A stretch of DNA of 64,000 nucleotides from Cenococcum geophilum 1.58 (taxonomy: Eukaryota > Ascomycota > Dothideomycetes > Gloniales > Gloniaceae), in assembly GCA_001692895.1 (NCBI GenBank), contig KV748186.1, positions 2,099,785 through 2,163,784 on the forward strand, written 5' to 3'. Below, piece after piece: positions 46,508 to 56,910 of the stretch (position 1 is the first letter of the stretch; every line of letters starts with the position of its first letter). Position numbers and translations under genes: made by a program. A model generated the notes under the pieces. That model did no database searches and was not told where the DNA came from. It saw only the letters and a program-made list of their open reading frames with translations.

Positions 46508-48300
46508 TGCTGAGCGAGACTAGGCCTTATTGACTAATGGTCGGCATTGTCTATCAAGAGGAGGTGACTTGTTTTGGGTAAAGCGTCCTGAGGCTTGCAC
46601 AGGCCATGGTTCGACTGCAAGGCTTTTACACCGAGCGTACTCGGGGTTTTCTCTTGAGGCTATCGGAGGTAGAAATGATTTAGAGGAGGTTCGTGAGCAT
46701 ATGTAACATGTCGCCTGGATACGCAAAATATTGGGTACGGGAGGTGTTGGGAAATTTCTAAGTATCTTTAGGAATGAAGGTATCTTTTTATTCTGAGTAT
46801 TCACGTGCTTTTGGCGTGGAACCACTATGGGGAAGCTATTAGGCCACTAGAATTGGACCCTAGCTTATTAATATAAGGTAGCTAATCTAATATAGAGCTA
46901 TTCTCGGGTAAGCTGGTAAGCTAGGTGCTATATATTTTAATATCGCGATAATTAGGATAATTAACCTTTAGAAAGTAAAGCTATAGTAATATAGTAGAGC
47001 GCCTTACGGTATACCGTTTGGTAAACCGCCGACTTAGATATTTGCCACCCTCTACTACTATAGGCCTCACAACCAGTATATTAAGTTTAGTAGGTAGCCG
47101 TAGTAGCTGCCTCTAAGTCTTTGGTATGTTCTGGCCAAATCAGCAGACGTAGCTAGTATAGCGATATTACTGGCCGCGTATACGCACGACTTGCAGATAA
47201 ACGTATACGCGCGCAATTAGAAGCTCCTCTACCGCGGTAAGTATAGGTAGGAAGCTAGGAACAGGCCCCGGATTAAGCCCGTTACTTTCACTAAATAGAA
47301 GAAAAAGGGTTAGATCTTTAAGACTATTAGCGTCCTTAATACAGGCTTTATATACACCTATATTATTACCTTCTGTAGCTAGGCCTATTTAGAACCACTG
47401 CTTCTTATAACAACTACACGTCTCTATATATTTAGCCTATAGTATACTCCTAAACTTCTCAATTCGCTCCTAATTAACAGCTAAAACGGGTAGTGGTATG
47501 ACCGTAGTCGGAGTAGGTATTGGCGGTAAAGTAGGTATAGGAGCTAGTTCTAGCAAGGACGTATTTAGGCCATTTAGAGCTTTATCTATAGTATATAGCA
47601 AAAGAGTAGGCGAGTAAGCTTAACTCCGCCGATTACGGACGCGGTGCTCCCATTATATTACCTTAATTGTCTTCTACCGTTAAGCTATTTTAGGGGTATT
47701 TTGGCTATTCTGGCCGCGAGGTAAGAAGGCATTCTTAGTATCATTTTTAGGTAGAGCAGTTCGCTAGCGCCTTATAGGACGATTCTTAGTAGTAGAACCT
47801 AACTCTATAAGAGCTTTCCGCTTATTTAAATTATATTTAGAGGCCTAGAAAAGTAAGTAGAAGTAGAAGTAGTATATAGGGAAGACGCGCCTTTAACTAA
47901 TATAACTAGCATAGCTTTAAAAGCTTCTTTAAAGGGCCGTCTTTAATAAAGTTAAGGTAGCCTACGGATATAGCACTTGCTATACTTAATTACAGCAGGA
48001 TCTGTTATATATATAGTAGTATTAATAGAGGTGTCAATAAAAAGGAAGGCGCAATACTAGGATATTTTGATGTTTATAATATTTTAATATTCGTCACGTG
48101 GATTCTGCCATAACTTACCGCGCGCAAGTTTTTTCTTTAACTAATTAGGACCTGGCTTGGCAAATTTTGAAATCTAGGACCCGAAAATATAGACCACTCG
48201 TACCTCGGGTCATGTCACGGAACGAGGTCAGGAGGCTCTGTGAACGTCGTAGCATTGACTATAGTACACGACAGGATATTGCACGGAGGTGCAAGAGGTA
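46508..48300. other. RIP-degraded AT-rich repeat, unclassified
   Basis: The first 340 bp are the 3' flank of the DUF3176 gene. From about 46850 the sequence is TpA-rich with almost no CpA/TpG. Between 47000 and 47950 a minus-strand translation shows stretches such as NDTKNAFLPRGQNSQN separated by TAG/TAA, so it probably derives from a protein-coding element, but the family is not recognisable. The last 140 bp (from about 48160) are much less mutated. Confidence 0.4.
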
Positions 48301-50348
48301 CGGAGGACGGCCCAGAAAGAAATTTCCCCTTCCTATTTGGGAAAAGCGCGGTTTTAGTGCCAAGACCCCACCAAAATCAACTCAATCAGCTTAATTGAAG
48401 CTTTTGATACCAGTATATTGTCTATATAGCTTCTAAAACGTGGTGTTTTAGTGTCTAGTATTTACCTGATTGACCTCGTTCCACCGCACCTTATATTCTA
48501 CAGGCTTTCGAGGTTTTTGAGGCCTTAGTTGCCTCTGTTGTTCTTGGCTCACTGCCTAGCTCTCTACCCGTTTAATTACCTGATTGCGATCGTTTCTTTG
48601 GAGTCTCTGGTTATAGAGCTGTCGATCTGCAATTAAGCCAGAGCCTTAAGTGTTCTGACGTCGATTTAGGACAACCAAATCAGCTAATTTTTGCCAGTCT
48701 TCCTTAGTGATCTCCTTAATTTCCTTACGGCTCTGCGTAGGTAGGAAGAATTATAGATAGGCGTTAGGTAGACCACAGTGATTGCGTAATATCTCGTAGC
48801 CCGTTTTAAGCACCTTAACAATTATAGAGAGCTTATGATTGGCTTCCTTACGGAGCTGCTTCTGGCTTCGCTGCTTTTCATCTACTCCCTCTCTATAATT
48901 ATTACCTCCTTTAAGTTCTATAATCTTCTCAATATGGTAAGGAATCCTCTCGATCTACTGCTGAATTCGCCACTACTTAAGATCTTGCTAAGCTATAAGC
49001 CAAGCCTTCTCTGTAGCTGCGCGGGAGGTAAGTGGGCCTCTTTTTGTAGTAATCCGTTTTAGGTAGCCCTAATAGGGCTTAATTGTATTTAGATTAGGCG
49101 AATTACCTAGCTAAAGAAAACGTTAAATCTCGCAGGCGTTAAAGTAGGTTTAGTAAATCTTTGTAATATAAGTAGTAGCCTTATCTTCCTATATAATCAT
49201 ATTAGGATTTAAGTATATAAGACTCTAGGCAAACGGAAAAAGTTTTAGTATTAAAATATTCGTTAAATATCGCTACTAGTTGATTCTACCTCTATCTAAT
49301 TAAGTTAAAGCTCCGTACAACGCCGTAAATTTCTATTTAGTAGGAGCGCCGCCTATTCGCCTCTTATAACGTAGTTTATATAAACTCCTTTTAGCTGCTT
49401 AATTCTTTTTCTAGGCCTTATATGCCTCTAGCTCTAGAGCTTAATTCCAGATCTTAATAATAGATTTTAATTCGTTAAATTCCTTCTTTATTTGGGGCTT
49501 CCAAATATAGTAAGGGCCTTTAAAGTCGTATGTAAAGCAACCCCAAAACATAAACTCAGAGTACCCCTTCTACCGTTCTTGTACGCAGCTACGTACGCAG
49601 GCTTTATTCGATCGTCGCCATATTTAATAGCCCCCTCAACGGTGGCCTAAAACGACGCTTGTCTTATCCGACCAAATTACAGCCTTCCAATCTTCTAACG
49701 TCTAATAATGATAAGCCAGTGTAAATCTATATCGTTCGTTCTTTATAGCTGCAGTTAATCCAGGCTTCCTTATTGGCTTTATTTTACGGAAGCCGTGCTT
49801 TTTAAGTATAATTTGAACGGACGCCGCAGAGATACCTATTTCGCGAGCGATTTTTTTGCTGCTTTTTTTACGCCCGTAATAATCGCATATAACGGCGTTA
49901 ACGACTCTCTGCTCGATATTGGGGGTAATCTTTTTAGTACGCCCTATGCGGGGCTTATCCTTAAGGTGGTCATTAAGGAGGACCCAATTTGCGTTCCAAC
50001 TATTCTTTACTGCCTTTTTTGCTAGGTTACGGATGTGCCTACCGCTAATCCCAGTAATTTGAGTGATTAGTTTTAGGGGTGTACCTAAAGCCTTTATTAC
50101 TATGGCCTGCGCCCTCGTTGCAAGGCCGTAGTAAGGCATTTTGGGCTTAAAAATAGTAGGGAAAACAGTAGAAGGTATATAGAGGATATTATAAGCGATT
50201 AAGTGAGTAGATTCTATTAAAAAGTTGGCGTAGAGTTGCTTTTACAAAGCTCGAAGTTAAAAATTCTGTATATTTTGGTGGGGTCTTGGCACTAAAACCG
50301 CGCTTTTCCCAAATAGGAAGGGGAAATTTCTTTCTGGGCCGTCCTCCG
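48301..50348 (-). mobile_element. 2.05 kb Tc1-like DNA transposon with identical 77-bp TIRs
   Basis: TIRs at 48301-48377 and 50272-50348 (CGGAGGACGGCCCAG...) are identical over 77 bp by eye and flanked by TA on both sides. The minus strand carries the transposase: an unbroken frame 50139-49702 (145 aa, MPYYGLATRAQAIVIKALGT, two helix-turn-helix-like parts including KKIAREIGISAASVQIILKK), continuing downstream with stops as WSDKTSVVLGHRRGGYKIWR and later NSPNLNTIKPY...YLKR, which fit the DDE motifs of Tc1-type enzymes. The full enzyme is broken by RIP-type stops, so only non-autonomous movement would be possible. Confidence 0.85.
49702..50139 (-). pseudogene. N-terminal part of Tc1-like transposase
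   Basis: 145 codons from a true ATG at 50139 to a stop at 49702. The helix-turn-helix pair and the basic KPRIGRTKKITP linker (GRPR-like) are visible, and the DDE domain follows in the same frame after the stop. It is a truncated relic rather than an active enzyme. Confidence 0.75.
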
Positions 50349-50350
50349 TA

Positions 50351-50768
50351 CGTAGGCACCTGCGATCTATATACTGTAGGGTGCCAAGGCTCGCTAGGCT
50401 TACGTACGTGAGGGCCGCCAGGCCGGAATCCGTGACAGGTCAATAATATTCAATTGAGAAACCACCGTCACCAAAGCCGTACGATAACCGTTTAGAAAAC
50501 CAGGAAACAGATACCGGAACAATTGATTTTAATTCCAAAGCACCAGTTGCGATAACAGCAACATCACCATATACGACGTCTCAACATCACCAAATACGAC
50601 GTCTTAACGTTACTAGAATCCCCTACAATAACAGCAGCGTCTAAAGTATATCAATGCAATTAAGCAGCTTTATAAGCACGTTAATGCAATTGAATAGCTT
50701 TAAAAGATCTACCTCGATTACAGATCAAAGATCTACCTCGATTACAGCTTAAATAACTACCTTAACTA
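50351..50768. repeat. Short tandem and dispersed repeats, partly unmutated
   Basis: A 24-bp unit around CAACATCACCAWATACGACG occurs twice at about 50560-50608, and AGATCTACCTCGATTACAG occurs twice at about 50705-50743. A related CAATGCAATTRARCAGCTT unit occurs at about 50654-50702. The sequence keeps many CpA and TpG, unlike its surroundings, so it is either young or was protected. The stretch at 50351-50430, read on the minus strand, begins TGTCACGGATTCCGG and may be an LTR start. Confidence 0.5.
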
Positions 50769-51129
50769 CGGAGGTCTCTGTCTAAAGTTTTTGCACCTTC
50801 CTAATTAGGAAGTTAACTTACTAACTCTATTAATATATTAGTATATTTTTATTTTTATATTTTTATATAAATTATAAATTAAAGGTATAATATTATTAAT
50901 AGTATTAAAGTAGTTATTATAACTTAAAATTTATTAAAAATTATTAGTACTACAATTTACGCAGCCAGTATTGCGGCTTACGTACTAGTGCTAAAAATTA
51001 CGCACTTATAGCGAGATCGTGACCAAATTTACGTAGGGTAGGCTAATAGCTACGCACCTATGATTGTGCGTGCGCATTCGCATAACTTCCTAATTAGGAA
51101 GATGCAAAAACTTTAGACAGCGACCTCCG
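50769..51129. repeat. 361-bp MITE with CGGAGGTC ends
   Basis: TIRs of about 48 bp (CGGAGGTCTCTGTCTAAAG... and ...CTTTAGACAGCGACCTCCG) flanked by TA at 50767-50768 and 51130-51131. The interior is AT-rich and non-coding. The first six terminal bases (CGGAGG) are shared with the Tc1-like element at 48301, suggesting related transposases. Confidence 0.75.
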
Positions 51130-51409
51130 TATAGATTAAACACTACACTATAAGGACTTTAAGACGATATCTTAAATACAATTAAAGCTGCCTCTATACA
51201 ACTAAGTAGTTTACTAAAACTGTTTAATAGAGTATCTAATACAGCTCTACGTGTCAATGAAATCTCGGCCAAACCTTCTACTAACGGCCTTACTATTACC
51301 CTACCCTGTGCCACTCCTAATTTGTATCTAAATTTCCTATTTTTGGTACGGTTTCTACCTTTATTTTGCTTTCTATAGCTTTAACTACACCGTCAAATCT
51401 AGGGGGGTA

Positions 51410-51602
51410 TGTAACTAACTACCGGACCTTGTATATTACCCTATTTCACTAGCATTAGCACTACCCTTATATGTCTCGGATATAGTTAAAATGAGTTATA
51501 GGCTTTAGAGTTCGGGGTCTACTTTTATATATATATTACACTTAATTTCCATAGATTTATAATTAAGTTGCTTATTTAATACCTACACTGCAAAAGCTTA
51601 TA
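51410..51602. repeat. Solo or remnant LTR (193 bp), same family as the LTR at 63793
   Basis: Begins TGTAACTAACTACCGG and ends GCAAAAGCTTATA. Its inner end (TTTCCATAGATTTATAAT, then AAGTTGCT) is nearly identical to 63940-63970. The 5-bp flanks do not match, so it may be a fragment rather than a clean solo LTR. Confidence 0.65.
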
Positions 51603-52140
51603 TATACTATTTAAAGACTATAATAGATACTAAGCTAAACTACTATATCTATAATAAAGAAATGCTAGCTATTATCTCTAGCTTTTAGCACTAGCGTATA
51701 TAGCTAGAGTGTTACGGCACTAACGCGCGTAACCTGGATAAGGCCTAGTTAGGGGGGTTCGCTTACGTCTTAGCTNCATGTATATAGACGTGTCCTTTCC
51801 ACGACCTTCTTCTACTCCTCATCTTGATATCCGGGTCCATAGACATTCCAATTGTACAGGCTTACATACGTTCTAAACGGCGCTCGTGCCTCGATTGACT
51901 AAGTCGCTGTGATATAGAGGGGACCCCTAAACCTATCTAGGTAGTATTAAATTATAAGGCCCTAGAATACTTTATAACAATAAAGGCCCTTACGGCTTAG
52001 CAGGCACGCTAGGTAGATATCCTATCTTAGTTTAACTTCTTAATTATATATAGACCGGGCGCTATAAACCGTGCAGACGCTCTTATAAGGCGTAAATACG
52101 ACCAGCTATACTACCGGCGCCTTCAACACTATACGGTCGC
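51603..52140 (+). pseudogene. Gypsy RNase H fragment interrupted by a solo LTR
   Basis: Plus-strand translation gives LNYYIYNKEMLAIISSF before the nested LTR and, after it, KALEYFITIKALTA, VDILS, FNFLIIYRPGAINRADALI, the RNase H end of a Ty3/Gypsy polyprotein. Several TAG codons stand where Gln or Trp is expected. The reading frame resumes exactly when the 205-bp LTR and one copy of its target duplication are skipped. Confidence 0.7.
51710..51914. repeat. Solo LTR (205 bp) with TAGAG target duplication
   Basis: Starts TGTTACGGCACTAACG and ends GCTGTGATA; flanked by TAGAG at 51705-51709 and 51915-51919. One ambiguous base lies at 51776. It splits the surrounding Gypsy RNase H frame. Confidence 0.7.
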
Positions 52141-52145
52141 ATTAT

Positions 52146-52433
52146 ATGCTACCTAACACCGATGGCGAGTCGGTAGAATGGTGTTTTCTAGGAAATAAAT
52201 ACGATTTCTCCCGTAAAGGGGATTCTGGTTCGTTTGTATTATCTAGCCTTGGCGAATTAGGTAGTGTTGTCATCGGCGGTACTATGGACAATTACAATTA
52301 CCTTATATACGTCACTCCTATCAGCGAAGTCTTTCAAGATATTAAACAGCGCTTGGTTACACTGTTTACCTACCAGAAGTTAATAAGTCTTAAGTACCTT
52401 AGCGTTGTCCGCGGAGTTGAAATCCTATTCTAA
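52146..52433 (+). pseudogene. C-terminal fragment of a fungal trypsin-like serine protease domain
   Basis: An open frame of 95 codons contains FSRKGDSGSFVLSSLGELG followed by VVIGGTMDNYNYLIYVTP and ISEVFQDIKQR. The GDSGS motif holds the nucleophilic Ser of chymotrypsin-fold proteases, and the order matches fungal genes of this type. The His and Asp of the triad are not found: immediately upstream the sequence is Gypsy RNase H, so the gene is cut off by the retroelement junction near 52140. The fragment is little affected by RIP, so it may be a recent capture or the surviving end of a host gene. Not expected to be functional. Confidence 0.5.
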
Positions 52434-53032
52434 AACTCTATAAAAGTGTTTTAATAGCCGTAAAATATAAAGTCACAGCTTTTTTATAATGCATTTTATA
52501 GTAATTATCTATAGGGATGTACTTCTAGACACCTTTTTATCCACTTAAAATAACCATTTAAAAAGAAAAGGCTATTGCAGTTAATAAAAGAGGTCAGCCT
52601 AATTCTGAGCGGTTAGACGAACCTGGACGACTAGTCTCTTTTAGCTCGTCAAACCGCTTAGAATGAGACCAACCGAGCTAAAGGAGGCCAGCCGACTTCT
52701 GAGCGGCCAGCCTCGTTCTCAGCTAGCCTCGTTCTCAGCGGCCAGCCCAATTCTTGTCCGATGTTTTGATACAATTTCCTTTACTGTTACAGCCTGAGAA
52801 TTTTTCTTCTAATATAATTAATTCGCTAAGAGCTCTAATCTTTTCATCTTTCTTTAGGTTGCCATTTACTTTCAAGTATGAGAACATGGCACGTCGATTC
52901 TTATACAGCTATAAATAGCAGTCTCTCTGGTCTAGAGAAGAAGAGGAATTGTAGAGATCGAAAAGACTATTCGGGTGTTATATTAGAGAGGTCCATAGAT
53001 AGACCAAAGAGAGGACAACAGACTAAAAGTAG

Positions 53033-53213
53033 GCTATCCCTTGCACAGATAAGGTGCTATATTTTGTGGTCCGTGCGCGGAGAACATCAAAACTTTTAAG
53101 AGTTTTGGTTTGGCGATGCGGCAGAACGACTTACCGTCTATACATGCACCTCTTTAATTGGTGCGCACGGGCCGCATTTTATAGAGCGTTGTTATCTGTG
53201 CAAGGGATAAAGC
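53033..53213. repeat. 181-bp MITE with GCTATCCCTTGCACAGATAA ends
   Basis: The left end GCTATCCCTTGCACAGATAA is mirrored by TTATCTGTGCAAGGGATAAAGC on the right. The right half matches the truncated copy at 56852-56910. No coding potential. Confidence 0.7.
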
Positions 53214-53355
53214 TAAAGTCTCCTCGTTAAGTGGCTAACAGCAGAGATCAGTACATCATAAAAATAAGTAACCTATTCTTCTCATCTTTTTCCTCAACAT
53301 ATGAGACGTTCTGGCAGGTCTAACTTATCTAACATATATTTTCTATGTCCTTGCG

Positions 53356-53492
53356 GCTATCCCTTAACCCGTCGGGGTCCTTAGAGAATTCGCTACTGAA
53401 TTTAATTGAGCACTTGCATTGAACCGAGTTCTCTGATTGGGCTGGTCCCTTATCGATAACGTAGGACCAAAGACGACGGGTTAAGGGATAGC
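53356..53492. repeat. 137-bp MITE with GCTATCCCTTAACCCGTCG ends
   Basis: TIRs of at least 19 bp, plus an inner GGTCCTT/AGGACC pairing. Shares the CTATCCCTT terminus with the other small elements here and a CTTATCGAT string with the one at 43590. Confidence 0.7.
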
Positions 53493-53895
53493 TTTACTTC
53501 CATTCCCGACTCTCTCTCCATTAATTATGCCACGGGCTAAGAAGGATTTTATTCAGCGAGCGAAGGGGAAGGGAGACTCTGAGTGACCTCTTCCTGTCAC
53601 GAGAGTCAGCTGCTGGCACGCCTAGTGGATCCCGTCCTTTACTAAACAGCGCCGATCACGTATGGCATCTGTGGCATACGAGGATTTCAACATACCAGGC
53701 TTTGATATTTATCACAATGCCATACCTTTGAGAGCTGGAGGTCACGTTAGACAAAATGCGGGGTCCCAGAATTGGGGGCCCCAACTAATGTGCTCAGCCT
53801 CGGCTCAAGCGGTATACCTCCTTCCACGTCAGACCTGGCTCAGGTTTGCTCAGACTTTGAAAATGTCAAACTTTTATTAAATTGAAATGATATTA

Positions 53896-56557
53896 TTACA
53901 TATGATTTTTAATTTTAGCTTTAACCCACTTTTCAAAACCACCGTAGACGATAATCTCTTGCACGTTAGGAGGCAACTCGCCGACTTTCTGCTCCCAAGT
54001 AGAGCCGTCTGCCTCTTTAATGACAACCTTAGAGCGGCGGACGTCCCAGAGAAACTTCCAACCAGTGCGACGGGTCAGGCGCCTCTCAGCCTCGTCCTTG
54101 TAAGCTTCGCGCAGACGTCGTACAAGACGGGGCACTTCAAGACCCAAGAGGGCATTGTTGATACTGTTACGGCTGAAGATGTTACCGAAACTACCAGCAA
54201 CGACGAGAGGAATCTGCTTGGCCAGGATAGCAGTGGCAGCCTGCTCACGGGAGGAGCCACAACCAAAGTTATGGCCAGTAACGAGAATGTCACCAGCCTT
54301 GGCGATCGTGCGGAACTTTGGATCATAGTTCTCCATGCACACCTCGGCCATTTTTTCCTTACCAATGTGATCCTGGTAGGTGTACTTGCCTACTAGATAA
54401 TCAGTATAGAGTTTGAATTCCAGGAAGAGGAAGGGGTTTCACTTACCAGCGTAGATGCCATCGGTGTTAATATTATCACCATCACAGAAAACAATCTCAC
54501 CTTCAATCCTCTCGGGGAAGCCAGGGAGAATGTTGGTTAAGGTTTCGTCTTCAGCGGTAGTGGGGCTGGACGGCTGCTTACTAGTGCCCTCAGCAGTGGC
54601 AATCATGCTCTCAACGTCACCAATGACCTTGTTGAGAGCATCCTCGATGGACAGAGCCTTGTCAGTGATATGATCACCGCTTCCTTCGCCGATAATAACC
54701 TTCTCAACACCTTCGGGCTTCTGGTACCAGCCAGGACCAGCAATCTTACCCTGAAGAGCACTTGCGGCAACTACTTCAGGGCTGGCGAGGTAAGCCTTGG
54801 AGGACTTGGCACCCATACGACCGTGAAGTTCCGGTTACTAGCACTTATACCAACTTCACCGGGCTCAAGAAGACCGAGACCGAGACCAATACAGGGACCG
54901 CAGCTCGCGGGTAGGGGTTGGGCACCTGAGTCAAGCAGGACCTGCCAGTCACCGGCCTCCTCAGCAATTTGTTGCTCAGGAATGGAGGCCGCAGCAATAT
55001 AGAAGTTAACGCTAGGGTGAATTTTAGCAGGCCTGTTATCCTCGGCAGCCTCGCGGAAGACACGAGCGGCGGCAGCAATATCAGAAGCTCGCGAGTTGGT
55101 GCAGGAGACGAGGTAGGCTTTGTCCAGACGGATATTCCTAGCCTCGAGGCTCTTTAGAGGGGTAGCGACTTTGACAGAGTTGGGACCGGCGACGAACGGG
55201 GAAAGAGTGGACAGGTTGAGGTAGAGCTCCTTGGCATACGCAGCACCAGGGTCAGCGACTAGCCGGTTCTCTACAATCTCGTCAATTCGCTTGTGGTTGA
55301 TGCGGTCCTTAGAGGGACTATCGAACATGGCCGCGGTAGTGGCCTTAGCGCGGTACCAGGAGATGAGCATCTCATCAACGGGGAATAGTCCTACGTCATA
55401 TATTAGTGTTTGTATATGTGTTTATATATCAATGTTCTACCACTCAAGGCACCCCACTCAGTCGTCATGTTGGCAATGGTCAAACGGTCGTCAATGGGGA
55501 TGCTTCCCATAGTCTCTTCGGATCCGGTAAATTCGATAGCATGGTTGAGAACCTCGTCCTGGTTAAAGAGACCGCAGAGGGCGACAATTACATCCTTACC
55601 AGTGACACCAGAGGGGAGAATACCAGTGAAAGTGATTTTGGCAACAGGGGGGCTTTGAAACCAGGTATGGCCAGTGGCCCAGATACTAGCTGCGTCGGTT
55701 CGTACAACAGGGGTTCCCTAGAGACCGAATTAGTACTCGGGAGCAGGAATGCTTCGATAGATGCAACTTAAAAGACTAGACACACCCCCGTACATGTTCG
55801 AGTGGCTATCACTCGCGACGGTGAGTGTTGCTGGCCAGGCGTATCCTATCGACCCGTTAACGTCACCCGTCAATCGTGAGTGTGGATGAAATCTTCACCT
55901 TCCTCGATCATGATCTGATGGCCGATACCCCTGCCAGCGGGGTAAAAATCCACACCATGCTTGCCGGCAAACTCTTCAATCTGGCGGTACTTCCTTAGGT
56001 TGGCCTCAGACTTGTTCTGGACATCGTGGTCGAGAGTCATGACGACCTGGCGATTGTCGAGGATCTTGGAGGCGCCAATATCCATGAATTTCAAAGCCAC
56101 TGGCCAACTGTTGTCATGCGTCATGCAATGGTGAGGGGCAAGTGTAACATAGTCGCCGGCCTTGACCATTTTACCAGGGCCGAGGCCGACAGAGTATCGC
56201 TGGACGATCTTTTCGGTGAGGGTCTGGGGATTGACCGGGATGGCGGGCTTCTGAGAGGAGAGGGGAGCGGTGGCATTGAGGGTGCTCTCAAGCTGCGAGG
56301 GGAAGGTGTGTTGCCATCGTGGATGGGTGGAGGTGTAGGCGCGGGACTGGGACGCAACTAGGGAAAGCGATCGAGAGCGGGTAATGAGGGTCTGAGAGTG
56401 TAGCTGCACGACGGTGACGGTATTGAAAGCAATGGGCCTCCACTAAGGACATGTGAGTGGTGTTTCTTGGAGGTTAGAAGGGAGAACACGGCGACGGCCG
56501 CTTCTTTCCTATAAGAGCCGATCAATTGCTGGTACAGGAACATACAGGTACAGCCAT
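53896..56557 (-). pseudogene. LYS4: Mitochondrial homoaconitase (LYS4-type), apparently broken
   Basis: Homoaconitase converts homocitrate to homoisocitrate in the mitochondrial alpha-aminoadipate route to lysine. Exons on the minus strand: possible 56557-56552, 56442-55899, 55845-55772, 55717-55441, 55390-54447, 54389-53896. The N-terminus is Arg/Ser-rich and free of acids, as in a mitochondrial presequence. Family blocks are in order: [75 protein letters not shown] and ASCGPCIG (three iron-sulfur Cys), [18 protein letters not shown]. Two defects: one base is missing near 54821, shifting the frame before MGAKSSKAYLASPEVV, and the intron after 55772 begins TT instead of GT. Otherwise the gene keeps normal composition, so it is a recent pseudogene or carries sequence errors. 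Confidence 0.75.
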
Positions 56558-56851
56558 GATGGGTAGTTTAAAGCCGAAATTTGGCGTGGGCCATGCCAGA
56601 AGAATCTATTTTGGAGTGGGAGGACGAGCCCATGGTCGGCATAGGAATTTTCGCACTGTCACGTGATCCTCACAGGATTCTGATCATTATCGGTAACGTA
56701 ATCAACAGGTCAGCTGATCACACGGTTGTTATTAGAACTATCTTGTCCCACAATGGGAGGCCGGATAAATCCGGCCCGATGGCACTAAACCAGTTTAGGC
56801 CATCTGTGCCGTTGTGGTCTGAGACACTTTAGCCGACGTTTGTAACGCACG

Positions 56852-56910
56852 TCGCTATCCCTTGCACTGATAATAACGTCCTATAAAATGTGGCCCGTGC
56901 GCACCAATTA
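56852..56910. repeat. Truncated copy of the GCTATCCCTTGCAC MITE
   Basis: About 58 bp matching, in inverted orientation, the right half of the 53033-53213 element (CTATCCCTTGCAC.GATAA, CCCGTGCGCACCAATT). No second terminus is found; the flank at the right is AT-rich repeat DNA. Confidence 0.65.

Larger units (their letters stand above)
52434..53895. other. Mixed non-coding region with MITEs
   Basis: Contains GCGGCCAGCCTCGTTCTCAGC-like short repeats at about 52590-52760, the two MITEs at 53033 and 53356, and about 250 bp of unremarkable DNA before the homoaconitase gene. Open frames at 52878-53099 and 53662-53880 have no known domain. Confidence 0.4.

Noticed and set aside
46520..46825. 101-codon minus-strand frame after the DUF3176 gene
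   Set aside because: Antisense to the probable 3' UTR, with low-complexity composition and no domain.
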